Positions 22,756 through 34,631 are shown, counted from the stretch's first letter. The stretch: 64,000 nucleotides of DNA from Mixophyes australis (GCA_036250195.1 JAVHZZ010000001.1:381407907-381471906), one strand, 5' to 3'. Made by a program: numbers and translations. The notes: generated by a model not told the origin, from the sequence alone.

Positions 22756-24614
22756 GTGCTTCTTCCCGTGTGTTTAGGAACCGTGGCCGTCCACCATCCT
22801 GAGGGTCTGCGCATGTGCAGCCCTTTCAAACCTTCAGTACCTGTTCCTTTTAGTTAATTGGCTGATCAGGCAACACTCCCTTTTTAAAGCACCTGCTGTC
22901 TAGACCTCGTTGCCTGATCTTGGAGTCTCATTCCCCATGAGCCTCTGAAGGTGTTCCTGTGTTTCCTCGTGTATTCAGCTCAGCTGATTCCTGTGGTTTC
23001 CAGACCACTTCAACTCTCCTGTGGTTTCCAGACCACTTCAACTCTCCTGTGGTTTCCAGACTACTTCAAACTCTCCTGTGTTTCATCGTGACTGTATTAG
23101 CTGATTCCTATCCGCTGCCTCCGTGCACTACAGTTATCAACTCACTTCAAACTCTGCTGTGTTTCATCGTGACTGTATTAGCTGATTCCTATCCGCTGCC
23201 TCCGTGCACTACAGTTATCAACTCACTTCAAACTCTCCTGTGTTTCATCGTGACTGTATTAGCTGATTCCTATCCGCTGCCTCCGTGCACTACAGTTATC
23301 AACTCACTTCAAACTCTCCTGTGTTTCATCGTGACTGTATTAGCTGATTCCTATCCGCTGCCTCCATGCACTACAGTTATCAACTCACTTCAACTCTCCC
23401 GTGTTTCATCAAGTCTGCTCCAGCTGATTCCTATCCGCTGCCTCCGTGCTCAACAGTTCCTGCTCACCTCTACTCTCCCGTGTTTCCTCGTGACTGAACC
23501 TGCTGAATCCTATCCGCTACTTTCGTGTACCTGCAGTGTCCTGCTTGCCGCTACCCTTCAGTTCTACTCGTGTCTGCAGCCAACTGATCCGCTCTCCGTG
23601 CTTCTACAGTGTTCCTGCCGTGTCAACTCGCCTGTCTGCATTGGATCAACGCTCCGCTGCTGTCCTCTATTTGGATACCGCTACTACCCTTCAGTGATCT
23701 CCCGGTGACCAGTCCTATATACTACGGCTTCCTGAGTATTGTTTCATCGTGCTGGTCTACCTACCTGTGCGCTGCACCTACTTTGATACCGCTTCCATTT
23801 CCCTGGGACTTCGCATCCTGCCGGCCTCCTGCCGCTCAGGTATCTCTGCACTCCCTTCTGACAGCCTGCTCTTCTGAACCACGGTATGCATACTTATCAT
23901 TGACTGTGCTCGTGTATTGTATACCTTGCTGGACTGAGTTGTTCTTCTCTGAAGTTGCCTATCCTCTGAGACTATTGCCATCAATTGACTGTGTTATCTT
24001 TTAGTCTGGATAGTTCCTGAGACTTTGTATATTTGTGCAGTGCTGCTCTGTTATTACTACTGTGTGCATATCATCGTGGGATCAAGTTCAGTGTGCCCGT
24101 GTCTACTCTGCATTACATTTGTCTCCCCGTGCTCCTCCTCACTTATATATTTCAGTGGTACAACTTGCTAGAGGCAGACCACTGATTCCTGTTCCAGTAT
24201 CCCTCCATATAGCAGTGGTACAACTTGCTAACGCAGACCACTGACTTCCCGGATACCTCCACCTGGATTCCGTTCTCTCACCTAGACAGCGGTACAACTT
24301 GCTAATCGCAGACCGCTGACTATCGTCACTTCCTCGTTGCTTCTGGACATTCCTCCTCACTATAGCAGTGGTACAACTTGCTACCGCAGACCACTGACTA
24401 CCCTCACGTTTCCTTTGTCCATTCAGTTCCTCGTGTACTATTACATCTATATTACCAGTGCTGCTAGTCATAGACTTTCACGAGCATCCTCTACCATCTG
24501 CTATCTCCTGTTCCGTGATCACCCCGCTACCAGAGTACCATATTACCATCTATACTGCTCTGGTAAGTCCATCACCTGGTGATCCCTGGGTAAAGACTCC
24601 TAGTGCCCGTGACA
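22736..24614 (+). repeat. 3' LTR of the gypsy element, about 1.88 kb
   Basis: The LTR starts TGTCAC after the polypurine tract and ends GTGACA, the expected TG...CA inverted ends. Inside are four copies of an exact 81-bp unit (about 23060-23400; GACTGTATTAGCTGATTCC recurs at 23090, 23171, 23252 and 23333). A motif GTGGTACAACTTGCTA...GCAGACCACTGA occurs four times in diverged units between 24153 and 24410. The open frames at 22959-23708 and 23609-24004 are products of these repeats and have no retroviral similarity. No matching 5' LTR is present in the window. Confidence 0.7.
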
Positions 24615-25016
24615 TAATTATTAGAGAATAGAGGGGTGCACACATTTGTTTACACCATGGATCAACTAGCGAGGGCTGCCATACTTAGCATCTGATCTAT
24701 CACTTCTTGCAGGCCAATAGACTCTTACTGCTGATTCTGGATCCAGATTTAAAAGACAAGATATTCCATTCTTAAGGCTGAAAGAAGGTGAAGAAAGTTC
24801 CATGTCCAGCTATCAAACAAATTATTTTCATTCTTGTCCTCAAAACGTTTATCTGTCTAACAGATGTTAAGATAGGACAGTAAAAACAAAAAAGCTGTTT
24901 TTGTACCTTTAGACAACCAATTACTCTGAGAACTACTGCACACATATTGTAGTTAAGTTGAGATCACAGCTGCACCATTAACTCCGGGTACTCCACCATT
25001 GACTTAAATTACAAAA
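24615..25016. other. Unassigned noncoding DNA
   Basis: No gene or named element is seen. The interrupted L2 LINE does not visibly continue here, so its 5' part was lost or lies elsewhere. Confidence 0.4.
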
Positions 25017-25260
25017 TTGGGGGCAGGGGCAAGCTGGGCTGAAGGGCAGGGGTCCTGCCCCCCAGTAACCCAGCCCAAGGTAGCCCACTATGGGACCAGA
25101 CCAAGTCCAATAGTGGGCTGGGTCACTGGGCCACCTGATTTTTTTTCCTTTAAAATGTTCCTAATAGGCTGCTCGAGACGAGTCTTGCCCTCTCGGTCTA
25201 AAATTTGCCAGCCCTCCCCTTCCCCCTGCTTGGCGGGTGGGGGTGGGGGGCTAAAATGAC
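25017..25260 (+). repeat. Dispersed repeat shared with 62010-62190
   Basis: GGGCTGGGTCACTGGGCCACCTG, then TTTAAAATGTTCCT and GCCAGCCCTCCCC, recur in the same order and spacing at 62010-62190 (GGCTGGGCCACTGAGCCATCTG, TTTAAAATGTTCCTGA, CCAGCCCTCCCCTGG). The family name is unknown to me; no ends or duplications could be defined. Confidence 0.6.
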
Positions 25261-25981
25261 CATTTCTAATATCAGTAGCAAGAATTTTCAAGCTTGGAAT
25301 ATATTCTGTAATAAACAATAAGAAAGTAATGTGTGCCAGACACTGCTCATTGATATAAAATAGTGATTCATCATTGGCTGTAGGGACTAGAAACTAATGA
25401 CTGTTGTTCTATGTTGCCATAGAATAATATGAGTTAATGTTTGACATATTTTGAAACATTGTTAGCGACCCTGCAAGTTATTAGCTACTTATTATCCATG
25501 TTAGGCTCAAAAAAGTTCCCTGCTGTTTCCTGCTGTGACGTGCTAAAGCCAGTCATACTGAAAGTTAGATGTGCATAGAAGAAAAGCCTCTTCATAATCA
25601 AAGCATTATCTCGAACATCTTAACATGGTGTAGTCCTGAAAAATGTACATATGTATTTGTTATTGTTATAAGAAACTCTTTTTTTTAATAAAGCTGTTTG
25701 CATTTAATGTTCCTTTAAGAGAGTTCTAAAACCTGAAAACAAAAACTAGTGTTCAGCATATCCTAATGACACTTACTTTATGACACTTACTTTTACTGTT
25801 TTCTTTGGTAATACTATAAGTATTGCATGTTCTTTCCATGCTTCGGGTATTATTCTAACTGATGTATGAAATTAAGAAATTACCTAATCAGTTCTCACTC
25901 CTTAATCATCATTTTGCAACATCAATAGTTAATAACAGCTACTTTAGGTATCATTACACATATCAAAAGTAAGGTATTAAT
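25261..25981. other. AT-rich noncoding DNA
   Basis: Nothing is recognised. Confidence 0.4.
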
Positions 25982-26512
25982 TAGAGATGTGCCCTGACCC
26001 CCGTGTTTTGGTTCTAAAACCATCTTTGTGTTTTGGTTTTGGTTCTGGTTTTGTCCAAAAATCCTCATGTATTTTGGTTTTGGTTTTGGTTTTGGATCTG
26101 GATTTAATTAAAAATTCTGAAAATAGGTTAAATTATGTGATTTTTAACTATTTTTGTTTGTACATTACTATTTATATCATTAACATTCATTTATATTCAA
26201 TTTTCTAATGATCTCTTCATAACTCTCCATGTTTTCACCAGTTTTGACCAAAGATTGGCTAAAATTGGTGACAGAGCTGCGGCACAAATACATGGCAGTT
26301 TAATAAAAGATACAATCCCTATGAAACACAGTGGCACAGCAGTGTACATAAATTATCTATATGCGGTGGTTGCATGCCGAAAATTACATTCGTAAGTTTT
26401 CCCAACTGATTGACTCTGGTCTGTTTCTTAGTGAAGCCAGCAGATACAAAGTGTAAATTGTCTGTGAATAACATGACATTTTGTACTAACACTACTAACA
26501 CTATGTTAGGTC
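25982..26512 (-). mobile_element. 3' end of a hAT copy (same family as 4976-9966)
   Basis: TAGAGATGTGCCCTGACCCCCGTGTTTTGG is the near-exact reverse complement of the 3' end of the 4976-9966 element. It is followed by the same GTTTTGGTTTTGG-rich subterminal zone to about 26110 and then internal hAT sequence. The left flank GTATTAAT does not recur beside the presumed other end at 33745 (GAATTGTC), so it is uncertain whether both ends belong to one insertion. Confidence 0.75.
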
Positions 26513-26880
26513 CTTCTGATCACGTGACCTGAGCGGCGGGGAATTCAAACTTCCCCACTATTTAGTCTTCACTCTGACACTCTCCTGTGTCAGAGCAACA
26601 AGTGTACTTAGTGTCTGGCTGCTTCTGATCCCTGTGCTTTCCCTGTGCACTTTTCCCTGTGAACACTGGCTGACTTTCTGTGTACTGACCCGGCTTGTCT
26701 ATTTAACCATGCATCTGCTGAATCCCTGGCAACTCGTACTGGCTGACTTTCTGTGTATCGACATGGCTTGTCTATTTAACTCTGCATCTGCTGAATCCCT
26801 GGCAACACAAACTAGTTGACCTTCTGTGTACCGACTTGTCTGATTAACCCTGCATCTGAGAGTTGCACAGTACTTGCCGA
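26513..26880. repeat. LTR-like segment with an 88-bp tandem duplication
   Basis: The segment begins TGTTAGGTCCTTCTGATCACGTGACC. It carries about two and a half copies of an ~88-bp unit (CTGACTTTCTGTGTA ... TCTATTTAAC ... GCATCTGCTGAATCCCTGGC) between 26670 and 26860. The style is that of a retrotransposon LTR inserted within the hAT remnant, but no clean ends were found. Confidence 0.3.
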
Positions 26881-27770
26881 TAGGATGGTAATAAAAAACA
26901 AGAACATATATGAAGGTAGGCTCCACCCAGGTGAAAAATGGTCAGAGAAAGACCATCCACACTGTATTTTTAAGGTTGGACAACATGCATCATGGAAAGT
27001 GAAGAGGCAATAATCAGAGATCTTTAGACGGATCAGCTATTAGACGCATGCGTAGACAATTTTTACTAATGATAGACCAAGACCATTATTTAAAATAGTG
27101 TAAGATGGATCGCCCACTCATATGTTAAAAAAGGACATGCACATAGTTTAACAAACCAAGTACTTCAGTGACAGGGACTGCCACTTTGTGGTTGAAGTTC
27201 TTTGTTTGGGCCCCAAATGTTTACTTTTGGGCCTCCACAAAAGTAAACATCTTGATTGTTCATTGTTGAACTGGAGAATAGACACGGGTTTTAACAATTT
27301 AGAAATGGGAATTTGGCTAACAGTCATCATCTTCATCAATGATGTCTAAATCAGTTACATTTTCATTTTATAAAAGAATATACAAATGTGTAACACATTG
27401 GAGAGGGACAGCAGTGATACATTGGAGAGGGACAGCAGCAATATATTGGAAAGGGACAACAGCAGCAGTGGCTCATTAGAAGGACAGCGGCGGCATCAGT
27501 AGACATTTAACAGATGATGATAGAACAAGGCCATAATGTAAATAAAAGGAAAATGGATTTGTCTTTGGGTCCTCCAACCAAGTGTGATACATCTGTTTGA
27601 CAGTTACATGATCAACATTTATATGGTGGGCTCCCTAATGTAGACATTGGCAATATTATTCGGTTGACAATTGAAATGTAGACAGTATTTTTAGTTTGAC
27701 AATTTAAATGAAGATAGTATTAGTAGGTTGATAATAATATCCCTAACCTTATCCCTTTCCCAGAGCATGG
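26881..27770. other. Degraded hAT interior or other repeat
   Basis: A small imperfect tandem of GGAGAGGGACAGCAG-type units is at about 27398-27500. Otherwise no protein similarity is visible. The position between the hAT end (25982) and the BED relic (30640-31060) suggests the interior of the minus-strand hAT copy. Confidence 0.3.
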
Positions 27771-29420
27771 AACTTTTTTCCCTCCTTTCTGCTCCGTTCA
27801 CACTGAATGTTGGGCGTGACGTCATCAAGTCACGCCTGACATTCAGTGAGGAGCGCCACAGAGAGGACCCAGCAAGGAGAAGGAAGAGAAGAGAAGACAG
27901 AAGAGAAAGAAGCTAACAAAAAGTAAGTAAAGGAATGGAGAGGCGGAGGAAAGCAGAAAGGGACAGTGCGATAAAGAAGGGGGGAAGAGAGGCACAGAGT
28001 GAAAAAGAAGGGGAGGAGAGAGGCACTGAGTGATAGAGAATGGGAGGGAGAGAGGCACAGAGTGATAAAGAAGGGGGGAGAGAGGCACAGAGTGATAAAG
28101 AAGGGGGAGAGAGGCACAGAGTGATAAAGAAGGGGGGAGAGAGGCACATAGTGATAAAGAATGGGAGGGAGAGAGGCACAGCGTGATAAAGAAGGGGGGA
28201 GAGAGGCACAGAGTGATAAAGAAAGGGGAGAGAGGCACAGAGTGATAAAGAAGGGGGAGAGAGGCACAGAATGATAAAGAAGGGGGGGAGAGAGGCACAG
28301 AGGGATAAAGAAAGGGGGGTGGGGGAGAGAGGCCCAGAGTGATAAAGAAGGGGGGAGGCACAGTGTGATAACGAAGGGGGGGAGAGGCACAGTGTGATAA
28401 AGAAGGGGGAAAGAGAGACACAGTGTGATAAAGAAGGGAGGAGGCACAGTGTGATAACGAAGGGGGGAGAGGCACAGTGTGATATAGAAGGGGTGAAAGT
28501 GGAGAGCGCAGTGTGATCATAAGGGGGCACAGTGTAGTTGTAATGAAGAGGCACAGTAATGTGTGTGTGATGGCACAGGGGGCTTTGTTGCAATGTAGTG
28601 TGTGTGAGGTAAGTGGTGGCTAATTATTGGGTACTATTTTGTTTGTAGGGGGGTGGTGAGGCAATTTAATAGTGGGGACTATTAATTTAAGATGGGGTGG
28701 CTTGGGGGCTATTGCATGTGGGGGTGAGTTTGGGGAGAATGAGGTCTATTTATTAAATGTGACTATGAATTATTTAATGGCAGTGATGGTTGCGGGAAAT
28801 AGGTATTGCTGGGGCTGTTTGCAGGGAGAGAAATAGGTTTATTGATTAAATGTGAATACTATTATTTTAATGTTGGGGCTGGAGGAAAGCCTAATTATTA
28901 CTCGTGGGTGCTATAAAATCGGGGCTGGTTTTAATTATCTAAATGTACCCATTTTTTTTCCAAATAGGGCCCCCAACATCCCAGGATCCAGAGAAGCCAC
29001 AACTAAAGAAAGTAGCAGCCCCAGGTGGTAAAAGTGACAAGAACAGGTAGGAGAGAGTAGGAGAGTATGTGAAATGTTGTGATTCTAATGGGACAATCCC
29101 AATTTTTGGTGAGTGTTCTGCCCAATGTAAGGGGCAGGCCAAAACTGTGAACTGTTTATGTATACACTGCATTCTTTCTATACTACACTATGGTGCTAGA
29201 TGTCCTGAAAGTCAGGAGTGCTGGGACATATGTCAAGTCCGGGAAGCGAGCACTGCACCCTTGTGTCAGTGGTGTACACAACAATGCAGGTTTTTTTTTT
29301 ATAGGAGGGTGGCCTAGCACTTTTCACCTGCTAGCCACGCCCCAATGATGCATAGCCATGCCCCAATAGTATGACATCATCCACACCAAATTTTGTGCCT
29401 CCACCTAGCGGCGGCACAAA
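27771..29420 (+). repeat. Composite repeat with CRE palindrome, splice sites and minisatellite
   Basis: At 27804-27845 an imperfect palindrome surrounds a perfect CRE, TGACGTCA (27817-27824). A strong splice donor AAAA|GTAAGT lies at 27924/27925. A polypyrimidine tract and acceptor CCAAATAG|GG end at 28967. A 79-nt exon-like segment runs from 28968 to 29046 and closes with ACAG|GTAGG. Between donor and acceptor are a purine-rich minisatellite and diverged AATTTAAGATGGGG-type repeats. After 29047 the sequence ends in a CCACGCCCC-rich stretch. It looks like the promoter and first exons of an old transcription unit, probably of a mobile element; no coding similarity is found. Confidence 0.4.
27950..28500 (+). 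repeat. Purine-rich minisatellite, ~28-36-bp unit
   Basis: More than fifteen units of the type GAGAGGCACAGAGTGATAAAGAAGGGG repeat with variable G-runs. Three long minus-strand open frames of 205-226 codons over this array are repeat artefacts (Ser/Pro/Leu-rich). Confidence 0.9.
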
Positions 29421-30639
29421 ATTTGGAAACGAGGGGGCAGAGCGAGACAACCATTTGGCCAAAGAGAAACATCAAAGATAACAGTGGTGAATTACGGGCT
29501 AAGAGGATGCTTGTTTCCAGGCACACGGTAACTAAATGTGATTGCACTGACAGCCTAAATCCTTTCTGCATTTATTTGTCTAAGAACAACAAACATTATC
29601 CAGTGATACATTTATGGTGGGGTGAACTAGGAACTGAAAGGAAGTTTACTCGGGCACACGCTTATCATATAAGTATGTGCTGACAGCTTAGACCCTCTAC
29701 ATATTCTCTGAAGTTGTGAACTACTGATTTTTTTCAGAGAGACTGGACAGTTTGTTTGTTCTGGGTGTTTTCTCTAACCACTAGGCTCCTCTGAGTTCAA
29801 TCTGAATCTATTTTATTTGCTCAGGAGAGCTAATGCATTAGTGAGACTAATATATATGCATATGTGATTCATTTTGATACTCTCAGTATATGGACTCGCT
29901 GAATTTGTTACCACTATGGGTTTCTTCATGTAGGATGTATTATAGGGCATTTTTTACCACCATATGATACCCATATTTATTTTAATCAATATTTTATATT
30001 TTACATTTTATATATTTTTCTGATGAAATATATGTAGATCAGTGCACTGGTCATAATTTTATTATTGGTATTAGTGATCATTGATGTTTTATATATTATG
30101 TTTTTATGTTTACAAAATAAATCATGTTGTTTTTACCCATTTCCACGGATTCTACGATATTCTTAAGTACATATATCCGGTATCATTTCAGATAGTGGCG
30201 TCCCAGCATTCAACGCTGTGATATATTTTTCATATGTCTTCTTGTTTGAACAGTACCACTTGTCCACATACCTGTCGCTAAGTGGACAGTCGGTACAATG
30301 GCAGTTTCTAGGTACTGAATGACTCTTTGTTTAACCTCCAGGTACAGCTGAGGAATTATTCTTAAGGTGAAATGGCATAGAGATGGAGCTTTGAAACATG
30401 GACACCTGACCTCAACTTGTTGGCTAAAACCTGATACATTGATGGCGGAATTTGGCCTCACATCCAAAGCTAATTTAGCTATCATGACATTAGTCATCTG
30501 CTGTGCAACAGGATGTTGACTATCATACTTGAACTATCAGGATGCTGACTGTCAAGCTTAACATTGAGGAGATTAATGATGAAATTGTTGACTGTGAGGA
30601 TTGCATGAGGTGTCTATCCATTCGGCTGCTACCTGATGC
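29421..30639. other. Noncoding DNA, no clear feature
   Basis: No protein similarity or repeat ends are recognised. The 30200-30600 part may belong to the minus-strand hAT copy. Confidence 0.35.
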
Positions 30640-31060
30640 TGGGCTGCTTACTACTATATATATTTGCTACTTTTAGAATAAACTACTTGAATGAACTCAC
30701 TGCAAATGACATAACATGGAAGAGGTTCCTTGATGATCAATGTCCCTACTTCTACTTATTTTGGTGCCACAAAGGCTACAGATGTCTTAAAAAATGTTGT
30801 CTGGTTGGGATGAAATATTTCCAAACAAAAGAGTTGCTTTTTTTGGTCTTATGCCCTGGCATGACAATGTGCTTATCATGAGCATGAGGTGGTACAACTG
30901 GTGGTTGCCATACTTCAACACAATCATCATGATCCTCTTCATTAACTTGTTTAAGTACAACACATTCATTTTAAGATTCACAATTATCCCCATCCCCCTC
31001 TTCCACATTTGCAAATTCCAAAGTAGATCCATCAATTTCTATGTCTAAAACATCATCATT
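30640..31060 (-). pseudogene. BED zinc-finger relic of a hAT transposase
   Basis: On the minus strand an acidic leader (DIEIDGSTLEF...) is followed by SNSFVWKYF and CSLCGTKISR and then a histidine-containing LCHL. This is the pattern W-x-F ... C-x2-C ... H-L of a BED zinc finger, a DNA-binding domain typical of hAT transposases. The frame is interrupted by stops soon after, and no catalytic core was found downstream. It agrees with the hAT ends at 25982 and 33745 in both family and orientation. Confidence 0.6.
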
Positions 31061-31400
31061 GCCACTACTCATTCTCACATTTCCAAATGGTTAAGAAATT
31101 TTGTCAGAATCTGAAATGTCATACTTACATATATCAGTCATGGATGCCCTTAGACTCTTCTCTGGATTCTGTGAGTGCTCAAGGTGTTCTTCAGCCACAG
31201 TGTTTTTTTCATACACTGATGTGGCAGTCTTGGAGGTGACAGACCTACACTCTGAGAGTTAATACATCAGAAGTCAAGGAAGGTTCATGACCATGTTGGA
31301 CACTCTCTTTTGCAATGGGAATTCTAGTATGTGTACCAGCAGTAGCAGGAACCTTATTAGCAAAAAGTGTGCAAGGTCTGAACTTTGTCTTGCCACTGCG

Positions 31401-31761
31401 GCCACTGTGGCCTAGTGGTTAGCACATCTGCCTCACAGCACTGGGGTCATGAGTTCGATTCCCAACCATGGCCTTATCTGTGTGGAGTTTGTATGTTCTC
31501 CCTGTGTTTGTGTGGGTTTCCTCCAGGTGCTCCGGTTTCCTCCCACACTCTAAAAACATACTGGTAGGTTAATTGGCTGAAATCAAATTGACCCTAGTCT
31601 CTCCCTCTCTCCCTCTCTGTCTGTCTGTGTTTGAATGTGTGTCTATAGTAGGGAATTTAGACTGTAAGCTCCAATGGGGCAGGGACTGATGTGAATGAGT
31701 TCTCTGTACAGCGCTGCGGAATTAGTGGCGCTATATAAATAAATGATGATGATGATGATGA
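31401..31761 (+). mobile_element. tRNA-derived SINE, full length
   Basis: A-box-like TGGCCTAGTGG, B-box GAGTTCGATTCC (the best preserved in this window), the common body, then TGTAAGCTCCAATGGGGCAGG and the CAGCGCTGCGGAATTAGTGGCGC tail with (GATG)n. It is inserted in the hAT remnant. No clear target duplication was found. Confidence 0.9.
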
Positions 31762-31841
31762 TATGGAATGTTAGCTATTTTCCTTTTTTGGAAAAACCAC
31801 AACATTGAAAAGAAACTACCTTTCATTACGAGGCAGCTCGT

Positions 31842-32446
31842 TGTCGACTATGATATCGCTTCCTGACCGTCGTGATGATGACTGGGTCGTCACTTCCCCC
31901 CCTTCCTGCCTGTCTTCAAAGAAAGGGCCAGACACTCTTTGGATTAGTGGTGCTACCCAGCATTAGGGAGCAGCCAGGCACGTGCACAATTATTACTAGT
32001 TAATTACTTAGCCTCCTTTGGCTAATTTATGACACCAGGGCCTCTGCTCCCTGATTGGCTGAATATTGCATTTAAGGCAGAGATGGCTTAGCCTCCCTGT
32101 CAGTTATAGCAAGGGAATTCTCTGTTGCTGACCTGCGCTTATCCTCTGGATACTCTATTAATTTGCTGTTTTATTCACCGTTCTTGACCTTTGGCTTGTT
32201 TTGGACCCTGCTCATACTCTGATTGTCCTGACCTTTAGCTTTGTTATCTGGATATCCATGCTCACTGCCAGCTCTGATGCTTTGGCCTGTTTCTATTGAC
32301 TTGCTATGGAAACCTGATCCCGGACTGCACCTGACCATCCTTTCCTGTTTGGTTACCACCTCCTCTCTGCCTGCTGCGGTAATGTGTATAAGCTTCCACT
32401 ACACTAAGAGTTAAGACCTGGGGGCATCCAAGTACCTGTGAGCACA
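31842..32446 (+). repeat. Solo-LTR-like segment
   Basis: The segment begins TGTCGACTATG and ends GTGAGCACA, with pyrimidine-rich sequence typical of frog gypsy LTRs (repeated CTGACCTTT / TTGACCTTTGGC, CCTGATTGGCTGAATA). No polypurine tract, internal region or clear target duplication was found. Confidence 0.4.
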
Positions 32447-32869
32447 ACAACCTCTACAGAAAAGGTGGCTGCTATAGGTGAAAAACTCTGTCATCTGTTC
32501 TGGAAGTTCATGTTAATAGCCGCTAACTGTAACATCCTCTTATCCTTACATCAAAAGCTTATGTTTTCTTTGAGATTGAGAAAAAGTGTTTGGATTTTTA
32601 GCACGCTTTCTTACACTTTCTTCCTGTATTACTTTTTTTTACTAGAAGAGACCGCAAAGTACTAATACTGTCAGTACTGGTACTGGGATGCTCCTGATCT
32701 GTAGAGTAATCCATTGTTGCCAAGAGGAGTAATTTTACTTGAATTTGGATCTAATTGTAGCTGCCACCACACCAGGTGAACTTCCAATGAGAGAGAGAAA
32801 GGAGGGAATGTTACCTTACATTTCTTCTGACACTGCCCCACAATATAATTCAAACTTAGACAATTTGTT
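32447..32869. other. Unassigned, probable hAT interior
   Basis: No coding similarity is seen. It lies between the LTR-like insert and the tandem repeat of the hAT 5' side. Confidence 0.3.
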
Positions 32870-33350
32870 CTTAAAAAAACAAAATTATATTTATTTATTA
32901 GGGGGGGGGGAGTTATTTGCTGCTCAAAGTCAAACAACATCATGTTTTTTGCCCACTTAATAACTATGTCACTGAGATTATCCTTCACAAAATTGCTTTC
33001 AATAGAAATCACTTTGTATTTTTAAAGAAAGAAATATATTTCTGTTTTGGGAGTATGCTGCTCAGAATCAAACAACACCCGAGACTGTCCCTTACAAAGT
33101 TGCTTTCACCTCTTTGGATTTTATAAGTAAGAAATATAATTGTTTTTGGGGGATTTCATGCTCACAGTCAAAGAACACCCTGTTTTTTTCTACACTAAAT
33201 AGCTGATAAGTCACACTCACTGATACTTCACCTCACAAATGTGCTTTCAGGTTCAAACACTTTAGATTTTAAAAGCAATAAATCTATTTGTTTTTCGGGA
33301 GTGTTGCACACAGTCATACAGCACCCTGTTGTTTTCTCCACTATATATGT
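32870..33350 (-). repeat. Degenerate tandem repeat, ~120-135-bp unit, 3-4 copies
   Basis: GGGAGT...TGCTCA(G/A)A(G/A)TCAAACAACA followed by CACTGA...CTT(C)ACAAA(A/G)TTGCTTTCA and AAGAAATAT recurs at about 32900, 33045, 33155 and 33295. It sits on the 5' side of the minus-strand hAT copy, the same position that the 100-bp satellite has in the 4976-9966 element, although the sequences differ. Confidence 0.7.
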
Positions 33351-33399
33351 TCAGATGTCTGTACTAAATTTGCTATAATAGGAATCAGTAGCCACTACT

Positions 33400-33745
33400 C
33401 TAAACTCTCTGACACTCCATTGATTAGAAGCACACAATTCTAGCAGACTAATCTTGACATAAACTGCAGTAAAATAACAGCTCTTTTGCCCTGTCTAACC
33501 CTCTCCAAGCGATTTTCTGAGCACAGAACTGCAGTCACCCTCCTCCCCACATTATCTCTCTTCTAAGATTGCAGATAAGAACAGGAGGGAGGGTTATACA
33601 TAGATGTTGATCTGACATTTTACCAGAATTTATGTTTTGCTTTGATTTCAGATGTGATTTTGGTGTGAGAAACCGAGTCATGTGTTGGTTTGAATGCCAA
33701 ACTCGGATCTGGCGGATTTCACAGAATCCAAACCACTCATCTGTA
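33400..33745 (-). mobile_element. 5' end of a hAT copy (minus strand)
   Basis: Reverse-complemented, it starts TACAGATGAGTGGTTTGGATTC and continues with GACTCGGTTTCTCAC and, further in, AGGGTGACTGCAG. The last two blocks also occur in the 38350-38620 fragment. It matches the terminal family TAGAGATG(A/G) and probably marks the 5' boundary of the remnant that includes the BED relic. Confidence 0.6.
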
Positions 33746-33753
33746 GAATTGTC

Positions 33754-34492
33754 TTTCTTCATTTTCAAGTTTCAAAATTCAGTTGAAACTGTCATCTGAT
33801 GAATATATATGTGACACTAAAAAATGATGATGTCTTAAAATTAAAACTGAATGTAACACTTGTTATTAATGTATCATATTTGCTTCTCAACATGCCTGGT
33901 AAATGACCATCCCAAATTATAAGTAGTAGATGAAACTTATTACGCATAGAATTATTACTGATAAAAAAGTAAAAGGATAAAGTGAAAGACAGGTAGTAAA
34001 GTGCACGATTTGGGCAATGGGAAATGAAGGTAAGAACGAAGGGCAGAAACACTCACCATGTCATTTACTGAGTACTGAAACTATTAAGAAGACATTATAG
34101 AGTTCAATTTTTACTTTTCATAGCTCAATCAAGATTGCAATCTGTATTGTATTTATCCCTTTACATCGTCTACTTTTTATGTATAGAAACATGACTTGCT
34201 GTCAGATGCAGCGCTGATTGAGTAAATTGTGTTTCATGGTTCATGGCCTATTCTGAAATGTGCCACTTTATGTGGAAATAGTTTTCATTTTCCAAAAGTG
34301 GAATCATTATCTGCTGAAATATAAAATTCCACAGCATTTGCAATGAAACTTGACTTCACCTGCTTCTGTTTATCACAAGACAGCTGAACCAAAAGAATAG
34401 ATTCACAATAATTAACAATAAAATATAGTATGCTGCATTTATTTCTTCCATTCATCCTGCTTTTGTCTACAGTTTCTGAAATAGTGTTAGAC
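33754..34492. other. AT-rich noncoding DNA
   Basis: Nothing is recognised. Confidence 0.4.
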
Positions 34493-34494
34493 AC

Positions 34495-34525
<31 letters not shown>

Positions 34526-34573
34526 TTATATATATGTGTGTGTGTGTATATATATATATATATACATACATAT

Positions 34574-34631
<58 letters not shown>

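Noticed and set aside
22959..24004. Two ORFs within the 3' LTR
   Set aside because: Produced by the 81-bp repeats; no protein similarity, and downstream of the polypurine tract.
27830..28593. Three minus-strand open frames of 205-226 codons
   Set aside because: They lie over the purine-rich minisatellite; the Ser/Pro/Leu-rich translations are repeat artefacts in all three frames.
31401..31480. A tRNA gene
   Set aside because: A- and B-box motifs are present but belong to a SINE head; no tRNA cloverleaf can be completed and the same head recurs in other SINE copies.
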